This document shows, piece after piece, positions 16,205 through 23,948 of a stretch of DNA of 64,000 nt. Each line of letters starts with the position of its first letter. Positions within the stretch are counted from its first letter, which is position 1. Made by a program: the position numbers and the translations under genes. The stretch covers positions 22,718-86,717 of the forward strand of contig DASZUK010000029.1 of assembly GCA_035547695.1 (NCBI GenBank), in the 5' to 3' direction. The DNA comes from DASZUK01 sp035547695. GTDB taxonomy: Bacteria > Actinomycetota > Acidimicrobiia > Acidimicrobiales > RAAP-2. The notes under the pieces are model-generated. The model saw only the letters and a program-made list of their open reading frames with translations, made no database searches and had not been told where the DNA came from.

Positions 16205-17528
16205 CCGGTCGCTGCAGCCGCTGCCCCCGGATGCGGAAGAGGCGTTGCTGGCCCGACTGGCCGCCGCCCTGGCCCCGGTTGCGGTGGAGCCTCCCGACGA
16301 CGGCCTGACCGCCCTCCGGGCGGCCATCAGGGCGGAGTGGGAACCGCCGGCCGCCGGACCACCGGGAGCCAGGGCCCGGGTCGGCCACCGGCCGGTGCCG
16401 GTCCGTCGGCGCCGGTGGAGCAGCCCCGGGGCCGTGGTCTCCGGCCTCGTCGGCGCCCTGGTCCTCGGCAGCGGCGCGGCGTTCGCCGCCGGTGCCCCCA
16501 TCCCCCCACCCGTCCGGACGGTGGCGAACGAGATGGGCCTGCCGGTGGCTTCGCCCGCGGTGGCCACCGCCCGGCAGGCCACCGGCGCGCTGCAGGCCGA
16601 CCTGGCCCGGCAGGCGCCGGAACCGGCCGTCGCCCAGGCCGCCCGGTCGTTGGCCGGCCAGCTCCGCCAGCTCGACCCCCAGCAGTTGGCCCAGGTCGGC
16701 GGCCATCCGGTCCAGGTGCTCCGCCAGGCGTGCCGGGCGCTGGCGGCGGGCCGGCCGGGGACGACCACACGTCGCTTCTGCCCGCCGGCCGGTGGGGTCA
16801 CCGCCGGCACCGGGACGGCTGCCGGTGGCCCCGCACCCGGCCCCACCGGGCAACCGATGGCCCACGGCCGGCGGGGAGGCCCCGGGAGCCCGGGGCAGGC
16901 CGCGGGCACCGGCACCGCCGGCCCGTCCCTGGCCTCGACCCGTCACGGGACCGGGGCCGGTGGTGGTGGCGAGCATGGTGGTCCCGGACACCAGGACGGA
17001 CCCGGCCACCACGGCCCGGACGGCCAGCCGCCGTGGGGCACCCCGGGGACGTCGCCCACCACGGGCCCCGTTCCTAGGCATGGCGATGGATCGGCTCCGG
17101 GCGCACCGGCCGGACCTGGCGGGCCGCCGCCGGGGACGTCGTGGGGAACCGGCTCGCCGGGCTTGCCGGAGAGCACCGGGACGGGCCGCCCTGAACCGAC
17201 CAGCACCACCGGCACCGGCACCACCGGCACCACCGGCACCAGCACTGCCGGCACCACAGGTCCCGGGTCACCGGGCGGGGGCGGACCGGGGGCCGGCGGT
17301 CCGGCACCGGGCCACCCCGGATGGGGGTCGTCGAGCACCACCGGGCCGGCCGGCGACGGCGCCACCCAGGCGACCCCCACCGAGCCGCCGTCGTCGTCAC
17401 CCTCGTGGCCGTCACCCCCGTCGGCGCCGTCCGGCGGTGCCCCCGGGGCCACGTCGGGGGGCCACTCCGCCGGCGGCGAGACCGGTGACGGCCACGCGGG
17501 CGGCGGGCGGTCCGGCGGCCAACGGTAG
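16197..17528 (+). CDS. Putative membrane-anchored anti-sigma factor with very long low-complexity outer tail
   Basis: Protein of 443 residues. A cytoplasmic part of about 75 residues precedes one membrane segment (VVSGLVGALVLGSGAAFAAG, about 80-99). An outer helical region rich in Ala/Gln follows (ATARQATGALQADLARQ, about 120-175). The remaining 250 residues are Gly/Pro/Thr-rich. Position and overlap with the sigma gene make it the likely anti-sigma factor. It lacks the HxxxCxxC zinc motif of classical ZAS proteins, and no RskA-like domain is evident. The tail could thread the cell wall and sense stress, but this is speculation. The divergent DUF5666-like protein has a tail of similar composition. 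Confidence 0.65.
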   Translation: MVDRSLQPLPPDAEEALLARLAAALAPVAVEPPDDGLTALRAAIRAEWEPPAAGPPGARARVGHRPVPVRRRRWSSPGAVVSGLVGALVLGSGAAFAAGAPIPPPVRTVANEMGLPVASPAVATARQATGALQADLARQAPEPAVAQAARSLAGQLRQLDPQQLAQVGGHPVQVLRQACRALAAGRPGTTTRRFCPPAGGVTAGTGTAAGGPAPGPTGQPMAHGRRGGPGSPGQAAGTGTAGPSLASTRHGTGAGGGGEHGGPGHQDGPGHHGPDGQPPWGTPGTSPTTGPVPRHGDGSAPGAPAGPGGPPPGTSWGTGSPGLPESTGTGRPEPTSTTGTGTTGTTGTSTAGTTGPGSPGGGGPGAGGPAPGHPGWGSSSTTGPAGDGATQATPTEPPSSSPSWPSPPSAPSGGAPGATSGGHSAGGETGDGHAGGGRSGGQR

Positions 17529-17564
17529 GCCGCTGGCGTCAGGCCGGGCCGTCAGGCGGGGGGG

Positions 17565-18725
17565 TCAGGCCGGGTCGGCGGCCAGGACGGCGCCCAGGCG
17601 GGCCAGGCTGTCGTGGGCGCCACCGAGGGTCAGCTCGATCTGGCGGGTGAGCAGGAAGTAGCGGTGCAGCGGGTAGTCCCGGTCGACGCCGACCCCGCCG
17701 TGGAGGTGGGCGGCGGCGTGGACCACCCGCTGGCCGCCGTCGGCGGCCCAGAACTTGGCCACGGCGACCTCGGCGGTGGCGGGGAGGCCGGCGGACAGCC
17801 GCCAGGCGGCCTGCCAGGCGGTCAACCGGATGGCCTCGGCGTCGACGTAGGCATCGGCGGCGCGCTGGCCGACGGCCTGGAAGGTGGCGATGGGCTTGCC
17901 GAACTGCTCCCGGGTCTTGGTGTACTCGCTGATGAGGGCCACCGATGCCGCGGTCACCCCGGCCTCCTGGACGCAGAGGGCGGCGGTGGCGTGCTCGGCG
18001 ATGGAGGCCACCACGGCGGCGCCGTCGGCCTCCGGGCCGCCCAACCGGGCGTCGTCACCGACCACCACGCCGGACAGCTCCAGCAGGGCTTCGGGCACCG
18101 CCGGGCCGTCCTGCCGGGTGCGGGTCACCCCGGCCGCGTCGGTGGGGACGACGAACACCGCGGTGCCGGCCGGATGGTCGCCGTCGGCCACCACGGTGGC
18201 CGGGACCAGGACGGCGTCGGCGACCAGGCCGGCGGGCACGCAGGCCTTGGCGCCGTCCAGCCGCCAGCCGCCGGCGTCCGGGGTGGCGGTGGTGGCCGGG
18301 GCGGCGCCGCCGGGCAGCACCACGTCACCGACCAGCTCGGCCAGTGCTGCCGTGACGACGGCCTGGCCGCCGGCGATCCGGGGCAGCCAGGCCTGCCGCT
18401 GCTCGGCGGTCCCGAACCGGTCGACGGCCGCGGCGCCGTAGGCCAGGGTCTCCACCACCGGCACGTGGGCGGCGGTGCGGCCGGCGGCCTCCACCACCAG
18501 GCAGGCGGCCAGGAAGTCCAGGCCGGCCCCGCCGACGTCCTCGGGCAGGCCGATGCCCAGCAGGCCGGCGTCGGCCAGGGCGGACCACAGGTCGCGGTCG
18601 AACGGGCCCTCCGGCCCGGCGGCCTCCTCGACGGCCTTCAGCCGGTCGTGGGTCGACTGCTCGTCGAAGATCCGGCCGGCCAGCTCCCTGACGGCCTCGT
18701 GCTCCTCGCCGTACGCGAAGTCCAT
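17565..18725 (-). CDS. Acyl-CoA dehydrogenase, FadE27/28-like subunit
   Basis: Protein of 386 residues, the divergent-subunit type: MDFAYGEEHEAVRELAGRIF, LWSALADAGLLGIGLPEDVG, and at the C-terminus VVHAAAHLHGGVGVDRDYPL with HRYFLLTRQIELTLGGA. It is a paralogue of the subunit encoded at 7146. ATG 18725 has an excellent GGAGG. It follows the FadE26/29-like gene after a 106-nt gap that holds the palindromic repeat. The pair probably forms an alpha2beta2 enzyme acting on a steroid or other polycyclic acyl-CoA; by analogy with ChsE4-ChsE5 the substrate could be the long C26-oyl-CoA side chain. Confidence 0.87.
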   Translation of the reverse strand: MDFAYGEEHEAVRELAGRIFDEQSTHDRLKAVEEAAGPEGPFDRDLWSALADAGLLGIGLPEDVGGAGLDFLAACLVVEAAGRTAAHVPVVETLAYGAAAVDRFGTAEQRQAWLPRIAGGQAVVTAALAELVGDVVLPGGAAPATTATPDAGGWRLDGAKACVPAGLVADAVLVPATVVADGDHPAGTAVFVVPTDAAGVTRTRQDGPAVPEALLELSGVVVGDDARLGGPEADGAAVVASIAEHATAALCVQEAGVTAASVALISEYTKTREQFGKPIATFQAVGQRAADAYVDAEAIRLTAWQAAWRLSAGLPATAEVAVAKFWAADGGQRVVHAAAHLHGGVGVDRDYPLHRYFLLTRQIELTLGGAHDSLARLGAVLAADPA

Positions 18726-18743
18726 GTCTGCCTCCTGTTTCTC

Positions 18744-18810
18744 CCGCCGGGGGCCCCAACCCCCGGCTCCTCCGGTGCGTGGGGTCCAACCCCGCGCCCC
18801 GGCCGTGTCG
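18744..18810. repeat. Second copy of palindrome-rich gene-end repeat
   Basis: This intergenic segment shares ggggccccaacccc, a ctcctccg core, gcgtgggg and cggccgtg, in the same order, with 8328-8391. Its minus strand can fold as CCGGGGG...CCCCCGG (loop TTGGGG) and GGGG...CCCC. It lies between the two dehydrogenase genes and could modulate termination or mRNA stability. Confidence 0.55.
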
Positions 18811-18831
18811 AACGTGGCTGGTCGAACGTGG

Positions 18832-20007
18832 TTATCGGAGCGACCGCGGCAGGCCGAGGCCGAAGATGGCGATGAGGTCCCGCTGGATCTCGTTGGTGCC
18901 GCCGCCGAAGGTCAGGATGATGAGGCTGCGGGCGTACATCTCGAGCCGGCCGGCGGCCACGGCGGCCGGGGAGCCGCGTTTCAGGTAGCCGGCCTGCCCG
19001 ATGACCTCCATCAGCAGCCGGAAGGCCCGCAGGTAGTACTCGGTGCCGAACACCTTGATGGTGGAGGCGTCGGCCACGTCCAGGTGGCCCTGGGTGGCCT
19101 GCCAGGCCACCTTCCAGTTGATGAGCCGCAGGAACTCCAGCTCGGCGTGGACCCGGGCCAGGTGCTCCTGCACCCACGGCTGGTCGATCACCAGGCGGCC
19201 GTCGGGCAACTTGGTCTGCTGGGCCCAGGCCCGGACGTCGGTGAGGATGCGGTCCACGATCCCCGGCGAGCACAGGGTGACCCGCTCGTGGTTGAGCTGG
19301 TTGGTGATCAGGGTCCAGCCGTTGTTCTCGCCGCCCACCAGGGCGGTGGCGGGCACCCGGACGTCCTCGTAGAAGGTGTAGTTGATGTTGTGGTCGCTGA
19401 GCAGCTTCATGGGCACCACCCGGACGCCGGGGGTGTCCATGGGGACGGCGAACATGGAGATGCCCTTGTGCTTGGGCGCTTCCGGGTCCGTCCGGGTGGC
19501 CAGCCAGACGTAGTCGGCGCCGCCGGCCAGGCTGGTGAACACCTTGGCGCCGTTGATGACGTACTCGTCGCCGTCCCGGACGGCCCGGGTGGTCAATGAG
19601 GCCAGGTCGGTGCCGGCGTTGGGCTCGGTGTACCCGATGCAGAAGTGCAGCTCGCCGGCCAGGATCTTGGGCAGGAAGAAGTCCTTCTGCTCCTGGGTAC
19701 CGAAGTTCATGATGGTGGGGCCGACGGTGTTGATGGTGAGCATGGGCACCGGGGCGCCGGCCCGCATGGACTCGTCGAAGAAGATGAACTGCTCGATGGC
19801 CGACCGGCCCTGGCCGCCGTACTCGGTGGGCCACCCGATGCCCAGCCAGCCGTCGGCGGCCATCTGGCGGACCACCTGGCGGACGGTGGGCCCGATGCCG
19901 AAGCTCTCGGCCAGGTCCGCTTCCACCTCGGGGGTGAGCAGCCGGGCGTAGTAGTCCCGGAGCTCCTGTCGGAGGGCCTCCTGCTCGGCGGTGTACCCGA
20001 TCTCCAT
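18832..20007 (-). CDS. Acyl-CoA dehydrogenase, FadE26/ChsE4-like subunit
   Basis: Protein of 391 residues containing DGWLGIGWPTEYGGQGRSAI, IGYTEPNAGTDLASLTTRAV, ADYVWLATRTDP, NNGWTLITNQLNHERV, KVFGTEYYLRAFRLLMEVIG and LTFGGGTNEIQRDLIAI. The GRSA-x-x-QFIFFDE segment and the C-terminal region recall mycobacterial FadE26, whose complex with FadE27 starts beta-oxidation of the cholesterol C26 side chain. ATG 20007 has GGAGG at correct spacing. A perfect KstR-consensus palindrome lies 94 nt upstream. It is a paralogue of the subunit at 9523. Confidence 0.88.
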   Translation of the reverse strand: MEIGYTAEQEALRQELRDYYARLLTPEVEADLAESFGIGPTVRQVVRQMAADGWLGIGWPTEYGGQGRSAIEQFIFFDESMRAGAPVPMLTINTVGPTIMNFGTQEQKDFFLPKILAGELHFCIGYTEPNAGTDLASLTTRAVRDGDEYVINGAKVFTSLAGGADYVWLATRTDPEAPKHKGISMFAVPMDTPGVRVVPMKLLSDHNINYTFYEDVRVPATALVGGENNGWTLITNQLNHERVTLCSPGIVDRILTDVRAWAQQTKLPDGRLVIDQPWVQEHLARVHAELEFLRLINWKVAWQATQGHLDVADASTIKVFGTEYYLRAFRLLMEVIGQAGYLKRGSPAAVAAGRLEMYARSLIILTFGGGTNEIQRDLIAIFGLGLPRSLR

Positions 20008-20100
20008 GACGTCCTCCCCGTGGCTCCGCCGCGGTGGCCCCGACCCGGGCTGCGCCGCCGCGGTGGCCGCACTCTTGCCGACCGTCTCCCGGCCCGGCAG

Positions 20101-20114
20101 TAGAACACGTTACA
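20101..20114. promoter_or_regulatory. KstR-consensus operator
   Basis: TAGAACACGTTACA matches TnnAACnnGTTnnA at all fixed positions. A minus-strand TAACGT (20107-20112), a possible -10 box for the dehydrogenase pair, is embedded in it. It is nearly identical in inverted form to the site at 10770-10783, which supports co-regulation of the two loci. Confidence 0.65.
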
Positions 20115-20186
20115 GTCCCGCCCGCCGGCCGGCCAGCCCGTCCGGCAGCCGGCGGGTTCCGTTAGCCTGTGGACGGAGCACATTTA

Positions 20187-20200
20187 TTACCAAGTAGTAA
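20187..20200. promoter_or_regulatory. Imperfect palindrome upstream of thiolase
   Basis: TTACCAAGTAGTAA has perfect outer arms TTAC/GTAA and lies in a locally AT-rich stretch 71 nt before the thiolase start. It could be an operator for a TetR- or MarR-type lipid regulator; no specific protein can be named. Confidence 0.3.
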
Positions 20201-20271
20201 CTCAAATAGCCGAAGCCAGCGCAGCGGTCCGGGGTCCACACCGGGCCGACGAACCGAGGAGCCAGCCAGCC

Positions 20272-21474
20272 ATGCCTGAAGCCGTCATCGTCGCCACCGG
20301 ACGCACCCCCATCGGCCGGGCCATGAAGGGCTCCCTCATCGACTGCCGGCCCGACGACCTGACCGCCCTGGTCATCAAGGCCGTCCTGGCCAAGCTGCCC
20401 CAACTGGACCCGCAGACGGTGGAGGACATCATGGTCGGCTGCGCCCAGCCGGCCGGCGAGTCCGGGTTCAACCTGGGCCGGGTGGCCGGCATCCTGGCCG
20501 GCCTGGACGTGCCGGGGACCACCGTCAACCGGTACTGCTCGTCCTCGCTGCAGACCATCCGGATGGCCGCCCACGCCGTCAAGGCCGGGGAGGGTGACGT
20601 GTTCATCGCCGCCGGGGTGGAGACCGTCAGCCGGTTCGCCCACGGTGCCGCCGACCGCGGCCCGCACAACCCCCTCTTCGCCGACGCCGAGGCCCGGACC
20701 GAGGCCCGGAGCGCGGCGGTGGGCGACCCGTGGACCCCCCAGCCGGGGCTGCCGGACGTGTACATCGCCATGGGCCAGACCGCGGAGAACGTGGCCGAGC
20801 ACAAGCAGGTGTCCCGCCAGGACATGGACGAGTTCGCCCTCATGTCCCAGATGCGGGCGGTGGAGTCCCAGCAGAACGGGTTCTTCGAGCGCGAGATCGT
20901 CCCGGTCACCACCCCCGACGGCACCGTGGTCACCAAGGACGACGGCCCCCGGCCGTCCACCACCCTGGAAGGGCTGTCCCAGTTGAAGCCGGTGTTCCGG
21001 GAGGGCGGCACCATCACCGCCGGCAACGCCTGCCCCCTCAACGACGGCGCCGCCGCCGTGGTGGTCATGAGCGACACCCGGGCCGCCGAGCTCGGCGTCA
21101 CCCCCCTGGCCCGCATCGTGGCCAGCGGGGTGTCGGCCCTCAACCCCGAGATCATGGGCCTCGGCCCCGTCGACGCCGTCCGGCAGACCCTGAAGCGGGC
21201 CGGCATGACCATCGACGACATCGACCTGGTGGAGATCAACGAGGCCTTCGCCGCCCAGGTCATCCCGTCCGCCCGGGAGCTCGGCATCGACTACGACAAG
21301 CTCAACGTCCACGGTGGCGCCATCGCCCTCGGCCACCCCTTCGGGCAGACCGGCGCCCGCATCATGACCACCCTGCTGAACGGCCTGGAGGACGCCGACA
21401 AGACGTTCGGCCTGGAGTCCATGTGCGTCGGCGGCGGCCAGGGCATGGCCATGATCGTGGAGCGCCTCGGCTAA
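20272..21474 (+). CDS. Acetyl-CoA C-acyltransferase (thiolase), FadA3-type
   Basis: Degradative thiolase of 400 residues. The acyl-accepting cysteine is in VNRYCSSSLQT, the catalytic His in GGAIALGHPFG and the second Cys in MCVGGGQGMAM. MPEAVIVATGRTPIGRAMKG, VSRFAHGA, IPDVYIAMGQTAENVAE-like PDVYIAMGQTAENVAEHK and GNACPLNDGAAAVV follow the mycobacterial Rv1074c (FadA3) pattern. It performs the thiolytic step of beta-oxidation, releasing acetyl-CoA. The start has gaggag upstream. It is divergent from the dehydrogenase pair across a region with a KstR-like site and converges on the MFS gene with only 4 nt between stops. Confidence 0.92.
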   Translation: MPEAVIVATGRTPIGRAMKGSLIDCRPDDLTALVIKAVLAKLPQLDPQTVEDIMVGCAQPAGESGFNLGRVAGILAGLDVPGTTVNRYCSSSLQTIRMAAHAVKAGEGDVFIAAGVETVSRFAHGAADRGPHNPLFADAEARTEARSAAVGDPWTPQPGLPDVYIAMGQTAENVAEHKQVSRQDMDEFALMSQMRAVESQQNGFFEREIVPVTTPDGTVVTKDDGPRPSTTLEGLSQLKPVFREGGTITAGNACPLNDGAAAVVVMSDTRAAELGVTPLARIVASGVSALNPEIMGLGPVDAVRQTLKRAGMTIDDIDLVEINEAFAAQVIPSARELGIDYDKLNVHGGAIALGHPFGQTGARIMTTLLNGLEDADKTFGLESMCVGGGQGMAMIVERLG

Positions 21475-21478
21475 TCGG

Positions 21479-23065
21479 CTACGACGCCCGGGCCGGGCCG
21501 CCCGCTGTCGGCCGGGCAGGCAGCAGGCGGACCAACACCACGGCCACCAGCACGAAGGCCAGGTTCAACCACAGCGCCCCGGCGAACGCGTCGGACGCCA
21601 CCGCCGGGGCGACCCGTGACCCCACCGCCCCGGCGACGCCCAGCGCCGAGTAGAACACCAGGCCTTCCAGGGCGACGCCGACGGCCGACCCGGTCTGCTG
21701 GGCCGTCGTCATCACCCCCGACGCCGCCCCTTCGTGGCCGTGCCGGACCCGGGACAGCACGGTGGCGAACAGCGGCGAGTTCACCAGCCCCTGGCCGGCT
21801 CCCACCAGGGCGACGGAGGGTACCAGCCAGTACGGGCTGCCACCGGCGGCCAGGTGGAGCACGACGACCATCGAACCGAGGGCGACCCCCACGACGACGT
21901 AGCCGGTGGTGATGACCGCCCGGCCGAACCGGCCGGACAGCCGCGGCGAGAACAGGGCGACGCACATGTAGCCGACGCCGAGCGGGGCAAACGCCAGGCC
22001 GGCCGCGCCGGGGGACAGGCCCCGGCCGGACTGCAGGTAGACGGCCAGCACGAAGAACAGCCCGGCGTTGGACATCTGCCCGAACCCGGCCAGGGTGACC
22101 CCGGCGCTGAACGACCGGACCTTGAACAGGGCCAGGTCCACCAGCGGCATCAGCCCCCGGGCGGCCCGGGACCGCTGGGAACGGACGAAGGTGGCGAACA
22201 CCACCGGCGAGGTGGCCAGGATGCCGAGCAACCACGGCGGCCACCCCAGGTCCCGGCCCTCGGTGAGCGGCACCACCACCATCAGCAGGGCCGCGGTGGC
22301 GAGGGCCACGCCGCCGACGTCGACGGTGGCCCGCCGCTCCGGGCCGGTCCGCGGAAGGAGGAGCAGGGCGCCCGCCACGCCGGCGACGCCGAACGGCACG
22401 TTGACGAAGAAGACGGTCCGCCACCCCAGGCCGAACAGGTCCAACTGGATCAGGCCGCCGCCGACGAGCTGGGCCAGGACCACCGCCAGGCTGGCGGCGG
22501 TGGTCAGGTACGAGATGGCCCGTACCCGTTCGGTGGGCCGGAACACCTGCTGCACCACCGCGTAGGCCTGGGGCACCATGACGGCCGCCCCGGCCGCCTG
22601 CACGGCCCGGGCCACGACGAGGAAGGTCGGCGACGGGGCCACGCCGCAGGCCGCCGACGCCGCCGTGAACCCGACCATCCCGACCACGAACACCCGGCTC
22701 CGGCCGTACAGGTCGCCGAGCCGGCCCCCGGTGATGAGCAGGACGGCGTACACCAGGGAGTAGGTGGTCACCACCAGCTCCGCCTCCCCCGGGGAGGCGT
22801 GCAGGCCGCGGCGCAACGACGGGACCGCCACGTTGACGATGAAGGTGTCCAGGGTGGACATGACCGACCCGACGGCCACCACGCCCAGCACCAGCCACCG
22901 CCGCCGGTCGTCGGCACCGGCCCACCGTCCGGCGTCCGGGCGGCCCGGGGTCGAGGTCGGGACCGGGACCGGGACCGGGGCCGGGGTCGAGGCCAAGGCC
23001 GGGGTCGGGGCCGGGCCGACCGACGCGGTCGTGGCGACCGCGTCGGTCCCCTCCTCCATATCCAC
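21479..23065 (-). CDS. MFS drug exporter, DHA2 family (14 TM)
   Basis: Integral membrane antiporter of about 528 residues. After a Pro/Val-rich cytoplasmic leader, helix 1 carries SVMSTLDTFIVNVAVPSL (motif D1 of 14-TM exporters). Motif A follows as GGRLGDLYGRSRVF, and motif C as GGGLIQLDLFGLGWRTVFFV in the segment after helix 5. It would export a lipophilic compound using the proton gradient. GTG 23065 lies 6 nt after a CATAAT box and is favoured as a leaderless start; ATG 23059 is two codons downstream, and no Shine-Dalgarno precedes either. No regulator is adjacent and the substrate is unknown. Confidence 0.88.
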   Translation of the reverse strand: MDMEEGTDAVATTASVGPAPTPALASTPAPVPVPVPTSTPGRPDAGRWAGADDRRRWLVLGVVAVGSVMSTLDTFIVNVAVPSLRRGLHASPGEAELVVTTYSLVYAVLLITGGRLGDLYGRSRVFVVGMVGFTAASAACGVAPSPTFLVVARAVQAAGAAVMVPQAYAVVQQVFRPTERVRAISYLTTAASLAVVLAQLVGGGLIQLDLFGLGWRTVFFVNVPFGVAGVAGALLLLPRTGPERRATVDVGGVALATAALLMVVVPLTEGRDLGWPPWLLGILATSPVVFATFVRSQRSRAARGLMPLVDLALFKVRSFSAGVTLAGFGQMSNAGLFFVLAVYLQSGRGLSPGAAGLAFAPLGVGYMCVALFSPRLSGRFGRAVITTGYVVVGVALGSMVVVLHLAAGGSPYWLVPSVALVGAGQGLVNSPLFATVLSRVRHGHEGAASGVMTTAQQTGSAVGVALEGLVFYSALGVAGAVGSRVAPAVASDAFAGALWLNLAFVLVAVVLVRLLPARPTAGGPARAS

Positions 23066-23071
23066 TAAATC

Positions 23072-23077
23072 ATTATG
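23072..23077 (-). promoter_or_regulatory. -10 box CATAAT of MFS gene
   Basis: Minus-strand CATAAT ends 6 nt before GTG 23065, placing the expected transcription start at the start codon. No recognisable -35 box is present. Confidence 0.4.
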
Positions 23078-23132
23078 GACAAAAGAGGGGCCAGGGACCG
23101 ATCCACGGCCACAGGCCCTGGCGGCGGCGCCC

Positions 23133-23897
23133 TCAGCCGCCGAGGCTGTCCCGGAGCGCCGCCAGCTCGTCCCGCAGGACGGCGACCTCCGCCCCCAACC
23201 GCACCAGCTCCTGTCGGAGCTCGGCGACGACGTCCGCCGTACACCCCTCCCCCACCCCGTCGGCCCCCACCGCTCCGGCCACGCCAACGCCGGCAGTGGC
23301 GGCCCCGGCGGTCCCGGCGGTGGCGGCGGTCCCGGCGGTGGCAGCAGCGGGCGAGAGCTCTGCGGCCGCCACCGCCACCGGGCCGGTCGCCGGGCCGGCC
23401 ACCGGACCCTGCAGCAGTTCGGCCCAGCGCTCCTCCTTCTGACCCGGCCGCCTCGGCAGCCGGACCACCAACGGCTCTTCCAATCCGGCCAGCAGGTCCA
23501 GCTCGTGCTGCACCTGTTCCAGGCCGTCGAAGCTGGCCATCCGGTCGGTGCGGATGCGTAGCTCCCCCACGGTCTGCGGGCCGCGGAGCAGCAGGACCGC
23601 CAGGACGGCCAACTGGGGCTGGTCGAGGGCCAGCGCCTCGTCCAGGACGTGGCGGTACCGGACCACCGACCGGCCGTGGGAGGGCAGCACGAACCGCACC
23701 AGCCGCTGCTCCTTCAGTTGGTCCAACGCCACCGCCACCTGGTCCTCCGCGAACCCCACCACCGGGTCCCGGTTGGAGGACTGGTTGCACGCCAGGACCA
23801 GGGCGTTGAGGGTCAGCGGGTACTGCTGGGGGGTGGTCAGCTCCTTCTCGATGAGGCTGCCGACCACCCGGGCTCCGACGGCATCCAGGGTGGGCAC
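23133..23897 (-). CDS. DUF480 (YceH family) protein
   Basis: Protein of 254 residues. The first 170 match the two winged-helix DUF480 fold: RVVGSLIEKELTTPQQYPLT, NALVLACNQSSNRDPV, QLAVLAVLLLRGPQTVGELR and RTDRMASFDGLEQVQHELD. A low-complexity Ala/Gly/Thr linker and a short coiled coil (VVAELRQELVRLGAEVAVLR) complete the chain. The family is widespread; its precise role is not established. The GTG start at 23897 lies 7 nt after TAGGCT (23905-23910), consistent with leaderless expression. Confidence 0.85.
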   Translation of the reverse strand: MPTLDAVGARVVGSLIEKELTTPQQYPLTLNALVLACNQSSNRDPVVGFAEDQVAVALDQLKEQRLVRFVLPSHGRSVVRYRHVLDEALALDQPQLAVLAVLLLRGPQTVGELRIRTDRMASFDGLEQVQHELDLLAGLEEPLVVRLPRRPGQKEERWAELLQGPVAGPATGPVAVAAAELSPAAATAGTAATAGTAGAATAGVGVAGAVGADGVGEGCTADVVAELRQELVRLGAEVAVLRDELAALRDSLGG

Positions 23898-23948
23898 GGC
23901 CGGCAGCCTAGGGGGCGGCCGGCGGGGCCGTCAGGCCCCATCGCCCCG

